The position numbers and the translations under genes were made by a program. Below, piece by piece: positions 47,421 through 56,301 of a stretch of DNA of 64,000 nt. The number at the start of each line of letters is the position of its first letter. The first letter of the stretch is position 1. Source of the stretch: Colletotrichum lupini (lineage: Eukaryota; Ascomycota; Sordariomycetes; Glomerellales; Glomerellaceae); assembly GCF_023278565.1 (NCBI RefSeq), contig NC_064682.1:4464001-4528000 (forward strand), given 5' to 3'. The notes under the pieces were generated by a model. That model made no database searches. It worked only from the letters and a program-made list of their open reading frames with translations, and was not told the DNA's origin.

Positions 47421-48506
47421 ATGTCCTCAGACATGCGAACTTATCCCCTCCGGCGACCAGAGCGTCATCGGCCGCCGGTTCCACGATGGCAACTTACCCT
47501 CTGCAAAGACGTACAGAAAGTATTTACAGCATATATCGGTATACAATCTCATCACGGCGCTTCTGATAGTTCAACATTCGTCAAACAGGCAGTCCAGGCG
47601 GTTGAGGCATGGCTCAGTACAAACACGGAAGATAGACCGCTTTCAACCGAGAGCTTCAACCATTTAGATGGGGATGACGCCCCGAACACATTTGTTTGGG
47701 TCTGTTATTGGGACGATGCTGAAAAAGGAGAAGCAAGTCTGCAAAAACTTGACATCGCGTCTCTTTACGCCAAACTCGCGCCAGAACACCGAATGCTCGT
47801 TGGTTTATGGAGGGAGAGCTTCACGACGCCTATCTCACGCCTTGAAACAAATTACTCTGGACTCGACTATCTCCCTGGTCTGGCCAGGCTACCGAAGACT
47901 GGTACAAAAGAGCATCAGCTGTCAGCATATTGGGGAGCGGCAAGAGATCGAATTCCGGCCTCCGCTCATGACCTTTTTGAACAGGGTGGAGATGCGAAGG
48001 CGTCAAAGCCAGAAGATATCCCGGTCGGACTAGGACAGCACTTAATTGGAACAAACTACGACAATATTGTTCACATCCGATCCGGTCAATTTTGGGAAAA
48101 CTGTTGCGTTGAAGAGGCACAGTCATACGAGACGGAGCTGGAACCGACCTTGAGGGCGGGCTTGGGATACCTGTGGGGAAATCGTGAGAAAGGCGGTGCT
48201 ATGGGATTGCGATTCTTGGGCACCAGAGACGCCGATGGCTATACCAAGAAGGAGACCTGCGGTGCTGGGTTCTTCACGAACCTGAGTGCATTGGAAGAGT
48301 GGTCCAAAACGCATCGCTCTCACCTGGCTATATACATTGGAGCCATCAAACACGCGAAAACGTGGGGAGAGTCAAGGAAGTTTCGGACCTGGCATGAGGT
48401 CTCGGTACTAAAGAAGGGAGAGGCAACGTTCGAGTACCTGAACTGCTCGCCTGTCACTGGCGTTATGAGATTTATCTCTTTGCCCAGAATTCAAGAGCTC
48501 AAGTAG
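47421..48506 (+). CDS. Haem-containing aldoxime dehydratase
   Basis: Single-exon frame of 361 residues. The family converts aldoximes (for example phenylacetaldoxime or indoleacetaldoxime) to nitriles and water, with the substrate bound to ferrous haem. Diagnostic parts, in order: RTYPLRRPERHRPPVPRW near the N-terminus; VFTAYIGIQS; YWGAARDRIP (170-179), which should supply the catalytic Arg; IRSGQFW (219-225) with the catalytic Ser at 221; ELEPTLRAGLGYL; HRSHLAIYIG with the haem-ligand His at about 301; and WHEVSVL with the distal His at about 325, followed by FEYLNCSPVTG. Length and motif spacing match bacterial and fungal enzymes closely. No nitrilase or aldoxime-forming P450 is in the window, so the upstream and downstream steps must be elsewhere. 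A role in using or detoxifying plant aldoximes is an inference. Confidence 0.92.
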   Translation: MSSDMRTYPLRRPERHRPPVPRWQLTLCKDVQKVFTAYIGIQSHHGASDSSTFVKQAVQAVEAWLSTNTEDRPLSTESFNHLDGDDAPNTFVWVCYWDDAEKGEASLQKLDIASLYAKLAPEHRMLVGLWRESFTTPISRLETNYSGLDYLPGLARLPKTGTKEHQLSAYWGAARDRIPASAHDLFEQGGDAKASKPEDIPVGLGQHLIGTNYDNIVHIRSGQFWENCCVEEAQSYETELEPTLRAGLGYLWGNREKGGAMGLRFLGTRDADGYTKKETCGAGFFTNLSALEEWSKTHRSHLAIYIGAIKHAKTWGESRKFRTWHEVSVLKKGEATFEYLNCSPVTGVMRFISLPRIQELK

Positions 48507-50583
48507 GACCACTGTGTTGATAGACCAACTCGAGTGACAATGGTGATTATATGAGAGAATGGCTCGTTGGACTGTTGTCGTCAATCGTTAGGCATTGTGG
48601 ACTTTCTTGAGTGTTTTTGCCGCGCTAATCGCGGTCGCCGAAGTTTGACCTTCATAGTCGGGCGAAAGGCGAGCCAATGTCGGATTGATTCGCCAGAGGC
48701 TGGTGTTAGTTTCGGAAACCGAGACAGGGAGATAGTACAACTCTCGATCTAAGCACAGCCTCGAAGATGGCCGCAACTTGTCAGACTTGAAAGTGTGAGG
48801 ACGGACATTCGCCAAGGGGCCAAGGATACAGATGACTTTTGTTAACCGAAAAACCCGTCGATAGGGCATTCCACATGTGTGGAAATAGAGGGTTTGGCAT
48901 CTTGGCATGCCTCCCACTTGACGAGAAAGTCCACGGATACTTATCTAATAGCGTTTGGCTCAATGCGCCCGCCGGACGCCGGTGGGCCTGACGCGCAGTC
49001 CGATCGGCATTCCTTGGACAGGGGTGGTTTTCGTATTCAAAGATTGTCAAACTATCACAGTCCAGCATTTCCTTTGGTTCTTCTTGTTTAGCCTTGCAAA
49101 GAATGCAATAGGTATGCAAAGTCAACATAGCTAAAGTCTGCGGATTGTAGTTGTGTTTAGGTGGTGGAGTGCCTGACAGGGGCATTTCCTAAGATGAGGA
49201 AAACATGCTCAGTCTCTAGACAGCCAGTGCACAATGAATTGGAAGAACGCATATTACGGGTCATTGCATACAGCAACCGGATACCACTAAGCAACCTCGA
49301 CGTATTCATCTTAGGCCGGCAGCATACACATTGAAAGAAAAAGCTAGCGGATGTGCATATCAGGTTTGCGTCTGGGCCGATCTCGCTAGGTCCATGTTTC
49401 GACAGGCCCTTGAACGGTTCTCGACCCAGCCACTGAAGTTCCTACTCAGCCTGATGATGCGCCTCTTCATATTAACAAGGACGTGTCGTCTAAATGTAAC
49501 GTGGCTGATGTAGTCAAAGCGCACCCACGACTGCAAGTAATGTCTGTCTGATCCGGGGAGAAGGGACGACCCGGCCGCGTTCAGTAAACCAACTTTGCGC
49601 CAAGACCTGGCGATGCTAATAAGAAGCTTGTCTTTCTTCGCATCCCCCCTCCATTGGCATTCAACTACCAATTGGTCCAGAAGTCGTCTTCAATTTGCAA
49701 TTGCTTGGTACAATGTTCTCTCAGTCGCTCTTTGAGTTTCAGCTGCGTGCCAAAGTGATCATCCCTGCGGTAAGATGAAGCGCTTCTAGCTGTCGTGTCT
49801 TTCGCCTTAGGTAATTGTGGAGGCGACCAAATGTATGTCACCACGAAGATTGATCTGATAACTCGCCCATGCTTGTTGACTGCGCCAGAATGACGCGGCG
49901 AGTGGGCAGCTAGGCCCTCTCAACTGCCGTGCATGATAGGCAGGGTATCTACTGGATACAATTTCCCCCAAGCTAAGTATGCGTCTACGTCTCCAGGAGT
50001 GAGCTCGTAGGAGCTTCCCTGTGGGATTAATCCCACGATGTGACTGCCGCCGCGCCGCTCAACCCGAGACAACGTAATCGCCTTCGCCAGAGTTCACAGC
50101 ACGGTGCCACGGTCAAGGGTTGCGCACCGCTCATTCAAGAGAAAGGGAGGCCGTTACGAATATCTGTGGGGAGCTCAGTTCTATTCTGGTTCTTAGTCAG
50201 GGGCAGCTTTAAGCATCAATGGCACATCCCACATGGCTATTGTGGTGGTCACTCCGCAAAATAGGAGAAACAGGACGGGAAGTGGGTAAAATTTACGGTT
50301 CGTCCGAACGAAGCAAGGGTGACGCGGTCTGCCAAGTGAGGCGCATTGGCCGATTGCGCAGTGCACACTCACATCCCCATGTCTAACATCGCGGCTCTGC
50401 TTGAGAAGATGGAGGAAAGAGTTCGTGATATTGATGAATGAAAGTAAAAAGGTTATAAACCCAGGTGGCTGCCGAGATGATCGACATTTTTTTCTCATCA
50501 CCACTCAGCATCTCAGCCTAAATCCGAGGATCGCACTCCAGTCTTTACTTTTCGATTTCTTCACTCTTTGAACAACAGCCATA
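48507..50583. other. 2.1 kb intergenic region
   Basis: Between the aldoxime dehydratase and tyrosinase genes, both plus strand. A minus-strand frame at 48781-49185 has a Cys-x-x-Cys cluster (YCILCKAK), and an overlapping frame at 48588-48917 looks faintly protein-like, but I could not build a gene from them. The tyrosinase promoter should lie at the right end; a TTATAAAC sequence near 50451 is a weak TATA candidate, about 130 bases before the start codon. Confidence 0.5.
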
Positions 50584-51736
50584 ATGACTGTCACTCTTCG
50601 CTCGCTAGTCTCGCTCCTCGCGACCACAGGCTTGGCAGCCGCCGCTTCCTGGAACACCACTTGCACAAGCAAGTCTCAGAGAAAAGCATGGTAAGAACCT
50701 CATAATTTTCTAGAACTCAACCAAGGAATCTGGAGCTAAAGCCAAGAACAGGAACAACATGACCGATACTGAGAAGAAGGCTTACATCGATGCCGAGCTC
50801 TGCCTCCAGTCTACTGCAGCTAAGACCTCCATCGAAGGCGCCATCAACCGCTGGGATGAGCTTGACTGGGCACACATCACTCAATCCAACATCATTCACA
50901 ACACTGTATGCACAATGAAGTTCAGTGTAGCAGGAGAAAGCTTGGCTAATACTTAATCTTTAGGGATCTTTCCTTCCTTGGCACCGCTACTTCATGCGTG
51001 TCCACGAGTATCTCCTCCAGTCCGAGTGTGGCTACGAGGGTGGCCAGCCGTACTGGAACGAGGTCTTGGACATGGACTCACTCAACACCTCCGTTGTATT
51101 TGATCCCGACACCGGCTTCGGCGGTGACAGCGACGGTGGATGTGTCACTGACGGCCCCTTCGTCAACCTGACTCTCCACATCAACTCCACCTCCAACTAT
51201 GCTGAAGATTGCTTGACCCGCTCATTCAACTCAAACGGCTTTCAGACCGGACAGCAGCAGTACATTGATGAGTGCTTCGCTTCTGAGAACTACACGGCGG
51301 CTTTCGAATGCTACCAGGTTAACCCTCACACCGCGGGCCACTCTGCAGTCGGTGGAACCGTTAGTAACCCTCTTCCCCGCCGATGTAAGTGTGATCAAAG
51401 CTGACACGATCTCTTCAGATGCTCGATGTCGTTGGCAGCCCTGGCGAGCCGCTCTTCTTCCTGCACCACACCAATCTCGACCGTCTCTGGTGGGAGTGGC
51501 AGCAGGTCAACAGCTCCCGCTTGACGGACATGGGAGGCCGCAACATCCCTCTTACCAGCTATCTTACCCAGAACGGCATGGAGTACCCCAGTGCGGCCCT
51601 GACGGACTATTTTGGCGACGGTGGCAACGAAACCACTTTGAACCACAACCTGTGGATGGTCGATATTATGCCCAACGCAACTATCAGAGAGGTAATGGAT
51701 ATTGGAGGTGACCTCATCTGCGCCGAGTACGTTTAA
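50584..51736 (+). CDS. Secreted tyrosinase-family copper enzyme
   Basis: Exons 50584-50690, 50752-50905, 50964-51359 and 51419-51736 give 324 residues; the introns are 61, 58 and 59 bp. A signal peptide occupies about residues 1-20 (MTVTLRSLVSLLATTGLAAA). The CuA site comprises His 77, His 85 (IIHNT) and His 94 in FLPWHRYFMRVHEYLL, interrupted by intron 2. The CuB site has HTAGH (209-213) and EPLFFLHHTNLDRLWWEW with His 235/236. Both sites are complete, so an active type-3 dicopper enzyme that oxidises phenols or catechols is expected outside the cell. It lacks the long C-terminal extension of classical tyrosinases, like the short fungal tyrosinases found in natural-product clusters. Eight or more N-x-S/T sites suggest glycosylation. 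Intron 3 uses GTTAGT, since the nearby GTAAGT would shift the frame. Confidence 0.93.
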
Positions 51737-52014
51737 ATATTCAAAAGTTACTACTTGCCTATGAGTGGAATGGATGGCCATGGAAAGGATTACATAGAGT
51801 TTTCATCTGTACAAAACAGAGCTTAGCAACATAAGCGATTTCATCTTTATTCAACACCAGTCAAAATGGAACCCAAGACGTCTCTAGCCATTATCATTAT
51901 CATTAAAGTCGTAAAGAGCGTATAAGCGAATACACCAAACTTGGCGATCACAAATCCCCCGAGTACCAAGATCCGTCACAACTTGATCGCCCAGAATTAA
52001 CCTCAGATGGGAAC

Positions 52015-54005
52015 TCAGATATCATCGTACTTGGATAGCCTCAATAGTCCACCGTCACCGTCATCCAGCTGCACTCTCACAGACTTAGCCTCTTTTTGCT
52101 GCTCTTTTAAGCCACCAAGGTCCTCGAGTCTTTCCCTGGCATTTCCATCTAGACCGTGAACCAAGGTTGCAAGTACACTGCTCTTCCATAGACTAGCCTT
52201 TTGGCGGTACGTCTGGTAGATCGCCGCGATCAAGAAAAGAGTAGTCAACAAGACAGTGAGGAGCGGAACCGCTAGAAAACTCCACTCGACATGGACGTAG
52301 CTCTCAACAATGTGCGCTATGCCAATGACATCGGTGCCATTAAAGCTCCTGAAACTGACGGTGACACTGGTTGCAAGATCGTTCATGAGCATATCAATCC
52401 CTGTTGGGTACTCGTAGTAGTTCCAGTAAAAGGCCTGGACAATGTCGGTATCAAAGAATGTCTCGCCGCTGGAAATACCGACGGTGAGATTGACTATAAC
52501 ATTGTCTGGAGTCGTAATAGTCTTGTTGATGACCTCTTCATTACGCGAGGCCGACCCATTCCGGAACAGGTCCGAGAACCACGAACGTACGCCCATCATG
52601 ACTTTCATGTCAATCGGATAGGACTCATTGCCACTCTGGCCCGAGATGTAAATGGGCTCAAGGGTGTCTTGAGTTGCTGTGGCGAAGGAATCGTTGGTGC
52701 TGGTATGGATAATGGTCTCTTTCAGCTCGCCGTTGATGATTTCGGAGTCCAGAGTTTGTACACAGGCTTGAAGGGTGCACTGGCGAGCCCAGGGTGCAAG
52801 GGCACCAGCGACACCCCCTTGTCTTTCAGTGCCCATAAATACAAGCTTCATGATGGTCGAGTAAGACATATCTCCAAGACCTTGAGGGAAGATTGGTGTC
52901 ATGCTGAACACGTCGGCATGTGTCTTAAGGCGAGCACCTACTGGGACTGACCAGCCGCACTCTGTCATGTCGCCTTCAGGGATCGATCCGTCCTCACATG
53001 ATCGCGTCATGAACTCAGACATGTCAACGCAGGTGTTGCAGACACCGAGAGTCTCGAAAGGCTCCCAAGTACAGTTACCTGTCTGGCAGTTGACTGGGAG
53101 GCTCAGCCAGGGCTTACCGTTCTCAGCAAAGAGACCATTGTACACGGCCGCCTTGAAAGGAAGAATCGGAATGAAGCCTTCAGATGCAGTCTGACTGCTC
53201 AGAGCGATCAAGTATTCCTCTGCTCGGAGGTTAATGGCTCCTTTTGTAGTGTTGGTCGTGCGGGCGTGGAACGTGGCAATTTGTTGGGCAAAGGGGCTGA
53301 ATGCTAGGGTCAAGATGGCAACGAACGCGCCAAAAGAACCAAGAAGACTATACGGGACTTCAGGTCAGCTGAATGTGTTTACGTGGGTCGAAGCCATTGA
53401 CAATCATATCCTACTTACCCTCCTCTAAGCTTAATGAGCATCATGAGAGCTCCCCAGGTTCCTCGACTGGCATCATCGAACACCTCCATATCCGACAACG
53501 GCTCGCGGCGCGTCTTGAAATGAATCCATTTCAATTGAGAGATGCCACTAGAAAGGACGAGGGCCATAGTCGCAGTTGCAATGGTAGCCAACAGGGCAAT
53601 AACGGCGTTGATAGTGATTTGAAAGTGCCATGACACTAGCGGCTTCCCGTCGTATGCTGCGAGAACACCGATGATGGCGGCTGAGGCAAGGATGGTCACA
53701 CAAAGACTGACGATCTCAAAAGTCCAAGAGCCAGATGGCGAGAACGTTTCGGACTTGATGTGTGATTTCTCGGAGATTCTGCTCCAGCGTGAGGGAACAG
53801 AGCGTCTAGATTCTCCGTTGCTGCTCAAAGCAGGCTCGCTGGGAGAGACGTCATCGACAGAAACAAACGTTGATTGGTACGCCTTGTACGATCCCAGACT
53901 TCGTCTCTTGTCAGATCCAGGGATGAAGGGGCTTGTCGGTTGCTCGACATAAATCGTGTCAGCCGAGCTTGTGCTCACATTGTGCGAGTGTTGTCTGTGC
54001 GACAT
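52015..54005 (-). CDS. DUF3176 multi-pass membrane protein (paralogue 2)
   Basis: Minus-strand exons 54005-53419 and 53347-52015 give 639 residues; the 71-bp intron is phase 2. The plan repeats that of the gene at 17312-19473. It has a Ser-rich tail, two membrane segments (IVSLCVTILASAAIIGVLAA and the ITINAVIALLATIATATMAL region) and the signature LKWIHFKTRREPLSDMEVFD, then DDASRGTWGALMMLIKLRGG, split at the same place by an intron. A third segment (LLGSFGAFVAILTLAF), an outer domain with GNCTWEPFETLGVCNTC and many glycosylation sites, and a last segment (FLAVPLLTVLLTTLFLIAAI) follow. Compared with paralogue 1 it keeps the full C-x-x-C after GV but has lost later introns. Function is unknown. 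It is tail-to-tail with the tyrosinase gene, 278 bases apart. Confidence 0.92.
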
Positions 54006-54908
54006 GTTTGCTGTTTGCCGGGTCCCGATCGAGGTCGCAGCTGTCAGAAAGGCTCAGTGCATGAAGATAAAGGAATACGGGCACAAAAGCAAACATACGG
54101 AAAGTTGCATGGTGGCTTGGGACCGGGGAGCCTCAAGTACTTGGAAACACGCCGAGAAAGCTTGACAGATTTTTGAAGCCTGGGCATTGTAGCGTGACTG
54201 GTACTTGAGTTGGAAGCCTGCAGTGCTTACATGCACATGCGCGGACCAACTGCGATGCCGCATATCACATACATTACATGGGAACTTTGGGAAGAGTGGG
54301 ACGAATGCCGTTGTATTTTTCAAGGTTTTTGAATGCTAACGTGAGCCGACATGCTCCATCATTGGCTGACATTGATGGTGGAGGATGTGACGCCGAGCAA
54401 GGAAGTGATCTGGGCCTTTGGGGGCTGAACCAACCCGTTCAACCCTTGCACGAAGATGTTGGTGGTTGGGGAGATGTCTCTCTCAAGGAGCGGTATCTTG
54501 TCACTTAAGTCCCTTGCCCGCATCAAGCCTGACCACCCGAAGCCTCTCCCGGAGGACCAGATCCATCTCTGACTGCGCCTTTTGCAGATCTATGGCTTAT
54601 TTTTGGTTGCTGTGCTGTACCGCGAGGGGTAGCAACGTGGATGGGAACCAGGACTGTGCCGCCTGCACGATGGGCCAGTCCAAGGCAGACGTGAACGGCA
54701 CAGCAAACTTTGATAAGGTACTGTTGATACAGCCTGCATGCGCTGTGGCTACTCAGCCCCCCATCCTCGCAGAGCGAAGAATTGAAGTGTTCATAGGGCT
54801 GCTAATCGGGCAGGTCGTAATGCCTATCGCTTTCAGCTGCCGCTCTTCGTAACATCATTGGCGCGTCTCTCTGTGAATTGCATCTGCGACGGAGGTCGTT
54901 TACCGCGC
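54006..54908. other. Intergenic region
   Basis: Upstream of DUF3176 paralogue 2 and downstream of the DUF7136 gene, both minus strand. A plus-strand frame of 144 codons at 54418-54852 has no recognisable domain. No repeat or RNA gene is seen. Confidence 0.55.
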
Positions 54909-55685
54909 TTATACCAGAATTACAACCGCTGCGAATACACCGGCAATGAGAGCGAAATGAGACGAGGGCAAGTTCGAGTTGAGCGATGCGGCTCCGGAAG
55001 ATCCTGTTGCGCGAGCATATCCAAGCTCGCTGTAAACGCTAGTAGCTTGGTCGTTGCTGACGGTAGCGGAGCAGGGTTGCGAATCGTGGGTGACGGAAGC
55101 GGTGACGGCACAGACGCTGGTGGCCTCGGAGTTGTATGTCGTCGTGGAAACGTAGCTCATGCTGCCAATAGCGCTCGGGCAAGTGGTGAAAGTCGGCTCC
55201 TTACCGCTGGTCTCAACGGTGAAGTCAAAGCTACCGTTGGCGATGCGCGGATTCAGGTTGAACTCGCTGTAGTCGGGTTGCTCGGTGAACTCGCATTGGG
55301 CGCCCATGCCAAAGACCCAGGCGAATGTGTAGTCGCCTGCAGCGAGGTGACCGGTCTTGCCAACCTCGAGGTGCGGGCCGTTGCCAAAGGTGCTGTCGTT
55401 TCCGATGGAAGCGCCCAAAATGCCGTGGGCGGCGGTGCGCATGTACGAGTTCTTATTTCTCGAGTAGATATCCCAGACAAAGTTGTAGCCGTACTTGTAC
55501 GCGACGTCGGGGTTCTGGACATTGAGAAGGACAGGGTAGCCGTTGGTGGTCTCGGCATATTTGCCATCGCCACGAGGGAAGACAAGATCGAGCTCGATGG
55601 CGTCGGCGGGCAACTCGGCGCTGGCAAGCTGGGAGCACGAGGCCAGAAGAGTGGCACCAAGCCACAAGAGGCGCTGAGAGAACAT
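54909..55685 (-). CDS. DUF7136-type GPI-anchored surface protein
   Basis: Single-exon minus-strand frame; the start at 55685 is chosen because it begins a clear signal peptide (MFSQRLLWLGATLLASCSQL, cleaved after ASA at about residue 23). The product is 258 residues. After cleavage it begins ELPADAIELDLVFPRGDGKY, with NGYPVLLNVQNPD and FVWDIYS typical of the fungal DUF7136 surface family. Cysteines occur in MGAQCEF, FTTCPSA, SVCAVTA and SQPCSAT. A Ser/Thr-rich stretch ends in a hydrophobic tail (FALIAGVFAAVVILV) with small residues before it, the pattern of a GPI-attachment signal. It is therefore probably anchored in the plasma membrane or cell wall. The biochemical role of the family is unknown. 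Upstream in-frame residues to 55793 are not leader-like. Confidence 0.85.
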   Translation of the reverse strand: MFSQRLLWLGATLLASCSQLASAELPADAIELDLVFPRGDGKYAETTNGYPVLLNVQNPDVAYKYGYNFVWDIYSRNKNSYMRTAAHGILGASIGNDSTFGNGPHLEVGKTGHLAAGDYTFAWVFGMGAQCEFTEQPDYSEFNLNPRIANGSFDFTVETSGKEPTFTTCPSAIGSMSYVSTTTYNSEATSVCAVTASVTHDSQPCSATVSNDQATSVYSELGYARATGSSGAASLNSNLPSSHFALIAGVFAAVVILV

Positions 55686-56301
55686 GGTTGCTGGTAAATG
55701 AGTGTAGTTGTAAATGAGTGTAACGGCGAAGTGTTCGCGATCGACGGACCAACAACTGTGAACTGAGGCTGTGCCAGACGGCTTTGCCCCCAAAAAGAAC
55801 GCTGATCTGGAGAAGACCGTGGAGAGCGGAGATTTTAAAAGAAAATTGTGGACGCGCCCTGGAAGACTTAACGATTACAATGTCAACATTGTCATGGACT
55901 CGAGCAAAGAACTCTGACAAGCAGGAGTCCCGGTCAGGATCACTCTAATCTCCGATTATGATCCCGGCCCACTGCGTTATTTTGCTTTATCCTAAACGTC
56001 GCTAATCATCGCCTCTGCATTAGTCCCATGTCATTTCGGCCGGGTTTCGACAGTGAGCCAACCGAAATGCGCGAAGGCGAGTCCAAGGGGACCAGGCCAC
56101 CCAATGGCTGCACGGAGCATCGTGTGCTCATTAACGGTTTGTGTGCCTCATTTAAGCTTCTTAACGGTAGCCCTATGGCTTCCAGATTTTTCGCGAACGC
56201 TTCACACCCTTTGCAAAGTCAGGATAAGGTGGTCTGTCTTTCACTGCTGTAGCCTATGGTAGCCGTAGAGATTACATTCTCGGTATCCACCGCTCGCCCC
56301 T
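55686..56301. other. Intergenic region
   Basis: Promoter region of the DUF7136 gene and 3' flank of the broken transporter. Nothing distinct is seen. Confidence 0.6.

Noticed and set aside
51380..51390. Alternative donor GTAAGT for tyrosinase intron 3
   Set aside because: It is a better consensus, but using it shifts the CuB exon out of frame; GTTAGT at 51360 keeps the conserved GGT/MLDVVG junction.
41400..51736. Classical secondary-metabolite cluster
   Set aside because: No polyketide synthase, NRPS, terpene cyclase, prenyltransferase or P450 is present in the window, so I kept this only as a weak hypothesis.
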